The translations under genes were made by a program, and so were the position numbers. The notes below the pieces were generated by a model. It was not told where the DNA came from. It was given only the letters and a program-made list of their open reading frames with translations, and did not search any database. Source: Crossiella sp. CA-258035 (lineage in GTDB: Bacteria; Actinomycetota; Actinomycetes; Mycobacteriales; Pseudonocardiaceae). Taken from it: DNA of 64,000 bases. Below are positions 45,240 to 53,916 of this stretch, one piece after another (the stretch's first letter is position 1; each line of letters starts with the position of its first letter). Where the stretch lies: assembly GCF_030064675.1 (NCBI RefSeq), contig NZ_CP116413.1, positions 6,790,001 through 6,854,000 on the forward strand, given 5' to 3'.

Positions 45240-46325
45240 GTGACCGTCACCACGGACCAGATGGTCCAGTTGCTCACCCCGACAGGTGAGCGACGGCCGC
45301 ACCCCGTGTACGAGGGGTTGATCGCCGATCTGGACGGCGCCGCCCTGCGCGGGCTGTACGAGGACCTGGTGGTCGTGCGGCGGATCGACGCCGAGGGCAC
45401 CGCGCTGCAGCGCCAGGGCCAGCTCGGCCTGTGGGCGCCGATGCTCGGCCAGGAGGCCGCGCAGATCGGCTCCGGCCGCGCGCTGGCCGCCGACGACTTC
45501 GTCTTCCCCAGCTACCGCGAGCACGGCGTGGCCTACTGCCGCGGCGTGGACCCGGCCGACGTGTTCGGCATGTGGCGCGGCACCAGCCTGAGCTGCTGGG
45601 ACCCCTACGACATCAACATGGCCATCCCGGCGATCATCATCGGCGCCCAGGGCCTGCACGCCACCGGCTACGCGCTGGGCCTCAAGCGGGACGGCGCCGA
45701 GGCGGCCGCGATCGCCTACTTCGGCGACGGCGCGACCAGCCAGGGCGACATCGCCGAGGCGCTCGGCTTCGCCGCCACCTACCAGGCGCCCGCGGTGTTC
45801 TTCTGCCAGAACAACCACTGGGCCATCTCCGAGCCGGTCGGCCTGCAGGCGCAGGTGCCGATCTACCAGCGCGCGGCCGGCTACGGCATGCCGGGCATCC
45901 AGGTCGACGGCAACGACGTGCTGGCCGTGCTCGCGGTGACCAGGTGGGCGCTCCAGCGGGCCCGCGAGGGCAGCGGCCCGGCGCTGATCGAGGCGGTCAC
46001 CTACCGGATGGGCCCGCACACCACCGCCGACGACCCCACCCGCTACCGCCCCACCGGCGAGCTGGAGGAGTGGCGCGAGCGCGACCCGCTCAGCCGGATG
46101 CTGGCCCTGCTCCAGCGCGAGGGCCTGGCCGATGAGGACTACCTGGACAGCGTGCGGGCCAAGGCCGACGCGGTGGCCGCCGAGCTGCGCGCGGGCTGCC
46201 TGGCCCTGCCCGACCCGGCGCCGCTGACCATGTTCGACAACGTCTACGCCGAAGCGCACCCCCTCGTCGCGGAGGAACGCGCCCAGTACGCGGCCTACCT
46301 CGACGGGTTCGAAGGGAGCAACTGA
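45240..46325 (+). CDS. bkdA: Branched-chain 2-oxoacid dehydrogenase E1 component alpha subunit
   Basis: A 361-residue thiamine diphosphate enzyme subunit. The cofactor motif starts GDGATSQGDIAEALGFAA near residue 160 and ends QNNHWAIS; the phosphorylation-loop-like YRMGPHTTADDPTRYR follows. The two-subunit E1 decarboxylates branched-chain 2-oxoacids and passes the acyl group to E2, supplying branched acyl-CoA starters. GTG 45240 lies behind GAGGAGAGG. It starts a three-gene operon; the absence of an E3 gene means the shared lipoamide dehydrogenase is used. A pyruvate or acetoin substrate is less likely. Confidence 0.9.
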   Translation: MTVTTDQMVQLLTPTGERRPHPVYEGLIADLDGAALRGLYEDLVVVRRIDAEGTALQRQGQLGLWAPMLGQEAAQIGSGRALAADDFVFPSYREHGVAYCRGVDPADVFGMWRGTSLSCWDPYDINMAIPAIIIGAQGLHATGYALGLKRDGAEAAAIAYFGDGATSQGDIAEALGFAATYQAPAVFFCQNNHWAISEPVGLQAQVPIYQRAAGYGMPGIQVDGNDVLAVLAVTRWALQRAREGSGPALIEAVTYRMGPHTTADDPTRYRPTGELEEWRERDPLSRMLALLQREGLADEDYLDSVRAKADAVAAELRAGCLALPDPAPLTMFDNVYAEAHPLVAEERAQYAAYLDGFEGSN

Positions 46326-46328
46326 CCG

Positions 46329-47318
46329 ATGGCGACCACCAGGATGTCCATGGCCAAGGCCCTCAACGCGGGGCTGCGCAAGGCGATGGAGGACGACCCC
46401 AAGGTCGTGCTGATGGGTGAGGACATCGGCAAGCTCGGCGGGGTCTTCCGGATCACCGACGGCCTGCAGAAGGACTTCGGCGAGGACCGGGTGATGGACA
46501 CCCCGCTGGCCGAGTCCGGCATCATCGGCACCGCGGTCGGCCTGGCCTTCCGCGGCTACCGGCCGGTCTGCGAGATCCAGTTCGACGGGTTCATCTACCC
46601 CGCCTTCGACCAGATCGTCTCCCAGGTGGCCAAGCTGCACTACCGGTCACGGGGCAACGTGAAGATGCCGCTGACCATCCGGGTGCCCTTCGGCGGCGGG
46701 ATCGGCGCGGTCGAGCACCACTCGGAGTCCCCGGAGGCCTACTTCGCGCACACCGCGGGCCTGCGCGTGGTCTCCTGCGCCGACGCCGACGACGCCTACG
46801 GCATGCTCCAGCAGGCCATCGCCAGCGACGACCCGGTGCTGTTCTTCGAGCCCAAGCGGCTCTACCAGCACAAGGGCGAGGTCGACCTGGACCGCGCGCT
46901 GACCGCGCGGGAACCGCTGCACCAGGCCCGGATCGCGCGCAGCGGCACCGACCTGACGGTGGCCGCCTACGGCCCGGTGGTCGGCACCGCGCTGGCCGCG
47001 GCCGAAGCGGCGGCGGAGGAGGGCGTGTCGATCGAGGTGGTGGACCTGCGCACGCTGTCCCCGCTGGACTTCGACACCCTGGAGCAGTCCGTGCTGCGCA
47101 CCGGCCGCCTGGTGGTCACGCACGAGGCCGCGGTGTTCATGGGCATGGGCGCGGAGATCGCGGCGCGGATCACCGAGCGCTGCTTCTACCACCTGGAGGC
47201 CCCGGTGCTGCGGGTCGGCGGGTTCCACCTGCCCTACCCGGCCAGCAAGCTCGAGGAGCACCACCTGCCCGACCTCGACCGCCTGCTGCACGCCACCGAC
47301 CGCGTGCTCGCGTACTGA
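46329..47318 (+). CDS. bkdB: Branched-chain 2-oxoacid dehydrogenase E1 component beta subunit
   Basis: A 329-residue transketolase-like subunit with VLMGEDIGKLGGVFRITDGL at the start, RVPFGGGIGAVEHHSESPEAYFAHTAGL (thiamine and interface region) and the C-terminal VDLRTLSPLDFDTLEQSV domain. It completes the E1 heterotetramer with the alpha subunit three bases upstream. Length and motifs are normal for BCKDH/PDH E1 beta. Confidence 0.93.
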   Translation: MATTRMSMAKALNAGLRKAMEDDPKVVLMGEDIGKLGGVFRITDGLQKDFGEDRVMDTPLAESGIIGTAVGLAFRGYRPVCEIQFDGFIYPAFDQIVSQVAKLHYRSRGNVKMPLTIRVPFGGGIGAVEHHSESPEAYFAHTAGLRVVSCADADDAYGMLQQAIASDDPVLFFEPKRLYQHKGEVDLDRALTAREPLHQARIARSGTDLTVAAYGPVVGTALAAAEAAAEEGVSIEVVDLRTLSPLDFDTLEQSVLRTGRLVVTHEAAVFMGMGAEIAARITERCFYHLEAPVLRVGGFHLPYPASKLEEHHLPDLDRLLHATDRVLAY

Positions 47319-47347
47319 TCCCCTCACCCGAGTCTTCTGGAGCGGAA

Positions 47348-48751
47348 GTGGCCGACCTCAAGCAGTTCAACCTCCCCGACCTGGGGGAGGGCCTCACCGA
47401 GGCCGAGCTGATCACCTGGCACGTGGGCCCCGGCGAGACGGTGGCGCTCAACCAGATCATCGCCGAGGTGGAGACCGCCAAGGCCGCGGTGGAGATGCCC
47501 TCGCCGTACGCGGGCACCGTGGTCGAGCTGCACCACCAGCCGGGCAGCACGATGGAGGTGGGCTCGCCGTTCATCACCATCGACTGCGGCGGCGAGGGTT
47601 CGGCCCCGGCCGAGCCCGAGCCCGCCGCGGCTCCGGCTCCGGCCGAGCGGGAGAGCGTGCTGGTCGGCTATGGCGCGAAGACCACGACCAGCAACCGCCG
47701 CCGCCCCCGCAAGGACACCCCGGCTCGCCCGGCGAGCACCCCCGCGGCCCCGGTCGCCCCGGCTGCGAGCACCGCCACCCCGGGCTCGCTCGCCGCGCGC
47801 AGCTCCCGTCCCGCGGCCAAGCCCCCGGTGCGCAAGCTGGCCAAGGACCTCGACATCGACCTGGCCACCGTGGTCGGCACCGGCCCGCAGGGCACCATCA
47901 CCCGCCAGGACCTGTTGTCCGCCAACGGCAACGGCGTCTCCGCGCAGGCCGCCCCCGCACCCGCCACTGCCGCACCCGCTGCTGCCCCGGGCGTCCCTGT
48001 CGCGCCTGCCGCCACCGCCGCGCCCGCCCAGCCCGCCTTCGACCCGGCCGCCCGCGAGGACCGCGTCCCGGTGCGCGGGGTCCGCAAGCTCACCGCCGAG
48101 GCCATGGTCGCCAGCGCGTTCACCGCGCCGCACGTCACCGAGTTCATCACCGTCGACGTGACCCCGACCATGGAGCTGCTCGCCGAGCTGAAGACCAGCT
48201 CCGCCTTCGCCGGGGTCAAGCTCACCCCGCTGGCGCTGATCGCCAAGGCGCTGCTGCTCGCGCTGCGCCGCAACCCCTCGCTCAACTCGCGCTGGGACGA
48301 GGCGAACCAGGAGATCGTGCTCCCCCGCTACGTCAACCTGGGCATCGCCGCGGCCACCCCGCGCGGCCTGATGGTGCCCAACATCAAGGACGCGGACCGG
48401 CTCAGCCTGATCGAGCTGGCCAAGGCCCTCGGCGAGCTGACCCTGACCGCCAAGGACGGCAAGACCCCGCCTGCCGACCTGACCGGCGGCACCATCACCA
48501 TCACCAACATCGGGGTGTTCGGGGTGGACACCGGCACGCCGATCATCAACCCCGGCGAGGCCGCGATCCTGTGCCTCGGCGCGATCCGCAAGCAGCCCTG
48601 GGTGCACAACGACGAGCTGGCGATCCGGCAGGTCACCACGCTGTCGCTGTCCTTCGACCACCGGCTGGTCGACGGCGAGCAGGGATCGCGGTTCCTGGCC
48701 GACCTGGCCGCGATCCTGTCCGACACCCGCAACTTCGTCGCCTTCGGCTGA
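47348..48751 (+). CDS. bkdC: Branched-chain 2-oxoacid dehydrogenase E2 (dihydrolipoyl acyltransferase)
   Basis: A 467-residue E2. The lipoyl domain (residues 1-80) has its modified lysine in VETAKAAVEMPSP near residue 44, then an Ala/Pro linker, a peripheral-subunit-binding domain (VRKLAKDLDIDLATVVGTG, about 160-195), a second Ala/Pro linker, and the acyltransferase core with LSFDHRLVDGEQGSRFL near residue 437 carrying the catalytic histidine. GTG 47348 is preceded by GGAGCGGAA. Last gene of the operon, followed by a long perfect hairpin. Confidence 0.93.
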   Translation: MADLKQFNLPDLGEGLTEAELITWHVGPGETVALNQIIAEVETAKAAVEMPSPYAGTVVELHHQPGSTMEVGSPFITIDCGGEGSAPAEPEPAAAPAPAERESVLVGYGAKTTTSNRRRPRKDTPARPASTPAAPVAPAASTATPGSLAARSSRPAAKPPVRKLAKDLDIDLATVVGTGPQGTITRQDLLSANGNGVSAQAAPAPATAAPAAAPGVPVAPAATAAPAQPAFDPAAREDRVPVRGVRKLTAEAMVASAFTAPHVTEFITVDVTPTMELLAELKTSSAFAGVKLTPLALIAKALLLALRRNPSLNSRWDEANQEIVLPRYVNLGIAAATPRGLMVPNIKDADRLSLIELAKALGELTLTAKDGKTPPADLTGGTITITNIGVFGVDTGTPIINPGEAAILCLGAIRKQPWVHNDELAIRQVTTLSLSFDHRLVDGEQGSRFLADLAAILSDTRNFVAFG

Positions 48752-48753
48752 GT

Positions 48754-48795
48754 CGATCGGGGACGGCGGAACGAACGCTCCGCCGTCCCCGATCG
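48754..48795 (+). terminator. Terminator of the bkd operon
   Basis: A 17-base arm (48754-48770, starting CGATCGGGGACGG) pairs perfectly with 48779-48795 around an eight-base loop, three bases past the E2 stop. No T tract. Confidence 0.85.
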
Positions 48796-48846
48796 TGCGA
48801 TACTGGCACTGCTCCAACCGGGTGTCATAGGGGAAGGACGAGCGGA

Positions 48847-49224
48847 ATGCCGTTCGTAGGCGTGTTCGGGCTGCTGCTGCTGGCCCTGTGGATCTTCTGC
48901 ATCATCGACGTGATCCGCACGCCCGATGGCGAGACCAACCACCTCCCGAAGATGCTGTGGCTGCTGATCGTGATCATCATCCCCACCGTCGGCTCGATCG
49001 TGTGGCTGGTGCTGGGCCGCCCGCAGGGCCTGCTCAGCAACGACGGCGGCGCCAGGGGCGCGAGCCCGAGGGTGGCCAACCGATTCCCCGAGTACAACCG
49101 GCCGGGACGGCACGTCGCGCAGAACCCGGATGACGACGAGGCGTTCCTGCGCAGCCTGCGCGAGCGGGTCGAGGAACAGCGCCGCGCGGCGCAGCAGAAG
49201 GACAAGAAGGAAGACGACCAGTAG
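48847..49224 (+). CDS. Small membrane protein with PLDc_N domain
   Basis: A 125-residue protein with two membrane helices (FGLLLLALWIFCIIDVI and MLWLLIVIIIPTVGSIVWLVLG) forming the phospholipase-D-nuclease N-terminal (PLDc_N) domain, then a charged cytosolic tail ending in a coiled-coil-like EEQRRAAQQKDKKEDD. No nuclease domain is present; such stand-alone proteins are common in actinobacteria and of unknown function. It lies just two bases upstream of the siderophore acetyltransferase, possibly on the same transcript. Confidence 0.85.
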   Translation: MPFVGVFGLLLLALWIFCIIDVIRTPDGETNHLPKMLWLLIVIIIPTVGSIVWLVLGRPQGLLSNDGGARGASPRVANRFPEYNRPGRHVAQNPDDDEAFLRSLRERVEEQRRAAQQKDKKEDDQ

Positions 49225-49226
49225 TC

Positions 49227-49772
49227 GTGCTGCTGGACCCGGCCGACCAGGCCCGGGACCTGGACTGCGGCCGGTTCACCCTGCGCCGCCTCGACCCGGA
49301 CGCCGACCTCGGCCTGCTGCACGCCTGGATGAACGACCCCGAGGTGGCCCGGTTCTGGGAGCTGGCCAAACCCCGCCCGGAGATCGCCGCCTACCTGCGC
49401 GCCCAGGCCGGCAACGGCTGGTGCGCGCCCAGCCTCGGCCTGCTGGACGAGGTCCCGATGAGCTACTGGGAGCTCTACGACCCGCACCGCGAGGGCCTGG
49501 CCGAGCACTACCCCGCCCAGCCCGGCGACGTCGGCCTGCACCTGCTCATCGGCCCCGGCTCAGCCCGCGGCCGAGGACTCGGCGCGCCGCTGCTGCGCGC
49601 GGTCACCGACTGGCAGTTCGCCCAGGACCGGCGGGTCCGCCGGATCGTGGCCGAGCCGGACGTGCGCAACCTGGCCTCCATCCGGGTGTTCGAGCGCGCC
49701 GGTTTCACCAGGCGCGGTGAGCTGGACCTGCCCGGCAAACGTGCCGCTTTCATGATCCGCGACACCTGCTGA
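49227..49772 (+). CDS. Siderophore N-hydroxydiamine acetyltransferase (IucB/RhbD-like GNAT)
   Basis: A 181-residue acyltransferase of the IucB/AlcB group: FTLRRLDPDADLGLLHAWMNDPEVARFWEL opens the fold, GLHLLIGPGSARGRGLGAPLLRAV is the acetyl-CoA loop, and RIVAEPDVRNLASIRVFERAGF closes it. It would acetylate the hydroxylamine made by the monooxygenase encoded at 61276-59999, forming the hydroxamate. GTG 49227 follows the upstream stop by two bases. First of three siderophore genes on this arm. Confidence 0.85.
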   Translation: MLLDPADQARDLDCGRFTLRRLDPDADLGLLHAWMNDPEVARFWELAKPRPEIAAYLRAQAGNGWCAPSLGLLDEVPMSYWELYDPHREGLAEHYPAQPGDVGLHLLIGPGSARGRGLGAPLLRAVTDWQFAQDRRVRRIVAEPDVRNLASIRVFERAGFTRRGELDLPGKRAAFMIRDTC

Positions 49773-49825
49773 ACGCGACCTCGCCCGTCTAAGCTCCGAA
49801 CCGGATCACGACGGAGGAGAGGCGA

Positions 49826-51535
49826 ATGGCGGAGCCGGAGCGCAGTGCCGACGCGGTCGCGGTGCAGAACCTGGTGCGCTGCTGGTTGCGGGAGTTCCCG
49901 GTGGAGATCGAGGGCGAGGAGCTGACGCTGGCGCTGCCCAGCCTCGGGGTCAGCGTGCTGGTCCCGCTGGACTACACCTCCGCGGTCGGCTGGCACCGTT
50001 TCGGCCCGGTCCGCCTGCACACCGGCGCCAGGCTGGACGCCACCACGCTGGCCGCGCTGCTCTCCTTCGAGGCGGCCGCCCGCCGCCCGGACACCGCGGT
50101 GGACAACGCCGGGTTCGTCGGCCGGGTGGTCGACTCGCGCAACCGGGTCGCCCGCCACCTCGCGGTGCGCGCCGGCATCGCCGAGGACGCCGAGCCGAAC
50201 CCGTTCCTGCGCGCCGAACAGGCCGCCGTGCTCGGTCACCCGCTGCACCCCACGCCGAAGAGCCGGGAGGGCCTGAGCCCGGCGGAGGCCGACGCCTACT
50301 CCCCCGAGCTCCGCGGCAGCTTCCCGCTGCACTACTTCGCCGCCGACCCCTCGGTGGTGGCCGAGGACTCCGCGCTGGGCCGCCCGGCGCACGAGCTGTT
50401 CGCCGAGCTCGCCGGCCCCGAGCTGCGGCTGCCGCCCGGCACCGTCGCGGTGCCCGCGCATCCCTGGCAGGCCAAGGAGATCCGCACCCGCCCCGGCATC
50501 CGCGCCCTGCTCGAGGCCGGCCTGCTGCACGACCTCGGCCCGCTCGGCCCGCACTGGACGCCGACCTCCTCGGTGCGCACCCTGTTCCGCCACGACTCCC
50601 CGGTGATGCTCAAGTTCTCCCTGGGCATCCGGATCACCAACTCCAAGCGGGAGAACCTGCGCCCGGAACTGGCCCGCGGCCTTCAGGTGCACCGCCTGCT
50701 GGAAGCGGGTCTGGCCGAGGTGATCACCGCCGCGCACCCCGGCTTCGGCATCGTCCGCGACCCGGCCTGGCAGGCCGTCAACGCCCCCGGTGAACCCGCT
50801 GAGAGCGGCCTGGAGGTGGTGGTCCGGGACAGCCCGTTCCGCGACACCGACCGGGTGGGCGTGGTCGCCGGGCTGATCGCCGAACGCCCCGACCAGCCCA
50901 CCGGCCGCTCCCAGCTGGCCACCCTGGTGCACGAGCTGGCCGGGCGCACCGGCCGCCCGGTCGAGGAGATCGCGGGCGAGTGGTTCGACCGGTACCTGGA
51001 AGCGCTGATCGTCCCGGTGCTCTGGCTCTACGCCAGCCACGGCCTCGGCCTGGAGGCCCACCAGCAGAACACCCTGCTGGTGCTGGACGAACACGGCTGG
51101 CCGGTCGGCGGCCGCTACCGGGACAACCAGGGCTACTACTACTCCCAGACCCGCAGCCAGCGGCTGTACCGGTGGTTGCCGGACGTGGGCAAGGACCTCG
51201 GCACCCACTGCCCTGACGAGCTGATCGACGAACGCCTGGGCTACTACGTCGGCATCAACAACGTGCTCGGCATGATCGGCGCCCTCGGCTCGGCCGGCCT
51301 GGCCGACGAACGCGACCTGCTGGCCACCGCACGCCGCACGCTGGCGCGCCTGTACGCCGAACACGGCGAGGACCTCCGGCTGGCCGCCCTGCTGCTGGAC
51401 TCGCCGACCTTGCCCTGCAAGGGAAACCTGCTCACCCAGGCGCACGGCATGGACGAGCTGGTCGGCCCGCTGGAGCTCCAGTCGGTATACGTGCCGGTGC
51501 CCAACCCGCTCGCGGTGCCGGGAGCCGTGGCATGA
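49826..51535 (+). CDS. NIS siderophore synthetase, IucA/IucC family (first)
   Basis: A 569-residue NRPS-independent siderophore synthetase. LGHPLHPTPKSREGLS (about residues 138-153) is the ATP/citrate-binding HP-K motif, SVRTLF-x-LKFSLGIRITNSKRE holds further active-site residues, and AHQQNTLLVLDEHG the C-terminal catalytic loop. It activates a citrate carboxylate as adenylate and joins it to an amine or hydroxylamine. GGAGGAG precedes ATG 49826; the stop overlaps the second synthetase (ATGA). Two synthetases fit a citrate with two side arms. Confidence 0.92.
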   Translation: MAEPERSADAVAVQNLVRCWLREFPVEIEGEELTLALPSLGVSVLVPLDYTSAVGWHRFGPVRLHTGARLDATTLAALLSFEAAARRPDTAVDNAGFVGRVVDSRNRVARHLAVRAGIAEDAEPNPFLRAEQAAVLGHPLHPTPKSREGLSPAEADAYSPELRGSFPLHYFAADPSVVAEDSALGRPAHELFAELAGPELRLPPGTVAVPAHPWQAKEIRTRPGIRALLEAGLLHDLGPLGPHWTPTSSVRTLFRHDSPVMLKFSLGIRITNSKRENLRPELARGLQVHRLLEAGLAEVITAAHPGFGIVRDPAWQAVNAPGEPAESGLEVVVRDSPFRDTDRVGVVAGLIAERPDQPTGRSQLATLVHELAGRTGRPVEEIAGEWFDRYLEALIVPVLWLYASHGLGLEAHQQNTLLVLDEHGWPVGGRYRDNQGYYYSQTRSQRLYRWLPDVGKDLGTHCPDELIDERLGYYVGINNVLGMIGALGSAGLADERDLLATARRTLARLYAEHGEDLRLAALLLDSPTLPCKGNLLTQAHGMDELVGPLELQSVYVPVPNPLAVPGAVA

Positions 51536-53322
51536 CCGCCTGGCGGGCAGCGGGAAAGGCGTTGGTGGCCAAGGCGATCGCCGAGTTCTGCTACGAGGAG
51601 CTGCTCACCCCGGCGCCCGAGGCCGACCACTACCGCCTCGACTTCCCCACCGCGAGCTACACCTTCGCCGCCACCCGCGGCGCCTTCGGCGCATGGCGGG
51701 TCGAGGAGGACTCGGTGCGCCGCCTGGCGAGCAGCGGCCCGCACCACCCCGATCGCGGCACCCCGGCCGAGGACCCGCTGCTCTTCCTCACCGACGCCCG
51801 CGCCGCCCTCGGCCTGGACGGCCCGACCACGGCCGAGGCGCTGCGCGACCTCACCGCCACCTGGACCGCCGACACCCAGCTGCTGGCCACCCTGCCCACC
51901 GCCGCGGGCCTGGCCGACCTGCCCTACGCCGAGCTGGAGTCCTGGCAGCCCGGCCACCCCTGCATCGTGCTCAACAAGGGCCGCCTCGGCTTCTCCGCCG
52001 CCGACGCCCGCCGCTACGCGCCCGAGCACCGCCAGACCTTCCGCCTGCCCTGGCTGGCCGTGCACCGGGACCTGGCCACCTTCGCCGCGGTGCCCGGCGT
52101 GACCGCGGACACCCTGATCGCCGAGGAACTGGATCCAGAGACCCGCGCCGAGTTCGCCGCCCGCCTGGACCGCGCCCGCCAGGAGCAGGCCCAGCCCGCC
52201 GACGCGGCGGACTACGTGTGGCTGCCGGTGCACCCGTTCCACCTGGAGAACGCGGTGCGCCCGCTGTTCGCCCAGCAGCTCGCCGAGGGCAGCGTGGTCG
52301 AGCTGGGCGAGGCCCCTGACCACTACCGCGCGCTGGCCTCGGTCCGCACCCTGGTCAACGTCGACCACCCGGGCAAGCGCAACGTCAAGCTGGCGCTGCT
52401 GATCCGCAACACCCTGGTCTGGCGCGGCCTGCCCGCGGAGTCCGCCGCCCAGGCCCCCGAGATCACCCGCTGGCTGCACCGGCTGCCGCACCGCGACCCG
52501 TACCTGGCCGGCCGGATGGACCTGCTCGGCGAGGTCGCCTCGGTCGCCGTGCGCCACCCCGGTTTCGCCGCCGTGCCGGACGCCCCGTACCGCTACCACG
52601 AGCTGCTCGGCGCGATCTGGCGCGAACCCGCGACCGGCTACCTGGCCGAGGGCGAACGCGCCCGCTCCCTGGCCACCCTGCTGCTCACCGGCTCCGACGG
52701 CCGCGCCCTGGTCGCCGAGCTGGTCGCACGCTCCGGCGCCGACCCGCGGACCTGGCTGGCCGCGTTCCTGCGCGCGGTGCTGCCCGGACTGCTGCACGCC
52801 TTGCACGGCAACGGGATCGCCTTCTGCCCGCACGGCGAGAACACCCTGGTGGTCTACGGCCCGGACGAGCTGCCGCGGCGGATCATGCTGAAGGACTTCG
52901 CCGAGGACGTGAAGCTGCGCACCGAGGACCTGCCCGGCTACGCCGACCTCGCCCAGGCGGCCAAGGCGGTGCTGCTCCGGTGGCGGCCGGACCAGCTGGC
53001 GCACTCCGTCCTCTCCGCCATGTTCACCGGCCACTTCCGTTTCCTCACCCCGATCCTGGACCGCCACCTCGGGGTCGGCGAGGACGAGTTCTGGACGATG
53101 GTGCGGGCCGAGCTGCTCGCCTACCGCGCCCGGTTCCCGGAACTGGCCGCCCAGCACGAGGAGTACGGCTTCACCGCACCGGAGTTCGACCGGGTCAGCC
53201 TCAACCGCGAGCAGCTCACCGGCGGCGGGTTCCACGACCGCGCGGAGAAGGACGAGAACTTCGACGTCGTCCACCGCACCGTGCGCAACCCGCTCGCCGA
53301 GGTCATCGCGCCGTCGGCGTGA
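51532..53322 (+). CDS. NIS siderophore synthetase, IucA/IucC family (second)
   Basis: A 596-residue synthetase of the IucC/RhbF/DesD type. WQPGHPCIVLNKGRLGFS near residue 141 is the nucleotide motif, LRTLVNVDHPGKRNVKLALLI (with SVRTL) the substrate pocket, and FCPHGENTLVVYGPDELPRRIMLKDF the conserved C-terminal region. It probably adds the second arm to the mono-substituted citrate. Coupled to the first synthetase; its last 20 bases overlap the convergent VOC gene. Confidence 0.92.
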   Translation: MTAWRAAGKALVAKAIAEFCYEELLTPAPEADHYRLDFPTASYTFAATRGAFGAWRVEEDSVRRLASSGPHHPDRGTPAEDPLLFLTDARAALGLDGPTTAEALRDLTATWTADTQLLATLPTAAGLADLPYAELESWQPGHPCIVLNKGRLGFSAADARRYAPEHRQTFRLPWLAVHRDLATFAAVPGVTADTLIAEELDPETRAEFAARLDRARQEQAQPADAADYVWLPVHPFHLENAVRPLFAQQLAEGSVVELGEAPDHYRALASVRTLVNVDHPGKRNVKLALLIRNTLVWRGLPAESAAQAPEITRWLHRLPHRDPYLAGRMDLLGEVASVAVRHPGFAAVPDAPYRYHELLGAIWREPATGYLAEGERARSLATLLLTGSDGRALVAELVARSGADPRTWLAAFLRAVLPGLLHALHGNGIAFCPHGENTLVVYGPDELPRRIMLKDFAEDVKLRTEDLPGYADLAQAAKAVLLRWRPDQLAHSVLSAMFTGHFRFLTPILDRHLGVGEDEFWTMVRAELLAYRARFPELAAQHEEYGFTAPEFDRVSLNREQLTGGGFHDRAEKDENFDVVHRTVRNPLAEVIAPSA

Positions 53323-53827
53323 CCAGGTCCGCCCCGGAAACGTACGCCATCGCCTCGACGAACTCCGGCAGCTGCATCCGCCGGTACACCTCCTCCTCCG
53401 GCAGGTCCTCGATCCGGGTGTGCAGCCACCACAGGTTGCCGAACGGGTCCCGGACCCGGCCCACCTTGTCGCCGAAGAACAGATAGGTCATCTCGGTGAC
53501 CGACTCCGCGCCCGCGGCCACCGCCCTGGCGTGCGCGGCGTCGGAGTCCTCGAGGTAGAGCCGCAGGTGCGCCGGGGTCGCCGGCCAGTGCGGCCGGGAG
53601 TCGAAGAGCATCACCACGGAGTCGCCGATGCGCACCTCGGCGTGCCCGATCGCGCCGGTCTCCTCGTCCTGCACCCGGCCCAGCTCGACCGCGCCGAACA
53701 CCTCGGCCAGCCAGTCGATCAGCTCCGCGGTGTGCTGGCCGATGATCCACGGCGTCACGGTGTGGTAGCCCTCGGGCTGAAAGCTCTTGGCGGGGAACGG
53801 AACCGTCATCGTCATCTCCCTGGTCAC
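53303..53827 (-). CDS. VOC/glyoxalase-like protein (PhnB type)
   Basis: A 174-residue VOC protein: YHTVTPWIIGQHTAELIDWLAEVFGA, then VMLFDSRPHWPATPAHLRLYLEDSDAAHARAVAAGA and GDKVGRVRDPFGNLWWLHTRIEDL, as in PhnB/YhdB-like members. It may bind or modify a small molecule, or confer resistance. ATG 53827 or 53812 may be the start. Divergent from the PLP decarboxylase gene across a palindromic spacer. Confidence 0.8.
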   Translation of the reverse strand: MTREMTMTVPFPAKSFQPEGYHTVTPWIIGQHTAELIDWLAEVFGAVELGRVQDEETGAIGHAEVRIGDSVVMLFDSRPHWPATPAHLRLYLEDSDAAHARAVAAGAESVTEMTYLFFGDKVGRVRDPFGNLWWLHTRIEDLPEEEVYRRMQLPEFVEAMAYVSGADLVTPTAR

Positions 53828-53884
53828 CGGCGCTGGTCCGCGCCGCTGAGAACCAAGCTAGGGGCCAAGTAGGAACGAATCGGT

Positions 53885-53906
53885 CCTAGATCGAACTCGG
53901 TCTAGG
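53885..53906. promoter_or_regulatory. Palindromic operator between VOC and decarboxylase genes
   Basis: CCTAGA-N10-TCTAGG, perfect six-base arms, ending ten bases before the decarboxylase start at 53917. The TCGGTCCTAG/TCGGTCTAGG pair also forms a direct repeat. It is not the TTAGG-type iron box of DmdR/IdeR, so regulation by another factor is implied. Confidence 0.5.
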
Positions 53907-53916
53907 ATTTTCTTCC

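Noticed and set aside
49773-53916. IdeR/DmdR iron box upstream of the siderophore genes
   Set aside because: No TTAGGTTAGGCTAACCTAA-like sequence is seen before the acetyltransferase, synthetase or decarboxylase genes; the CCTAGA palindrome does not match it.
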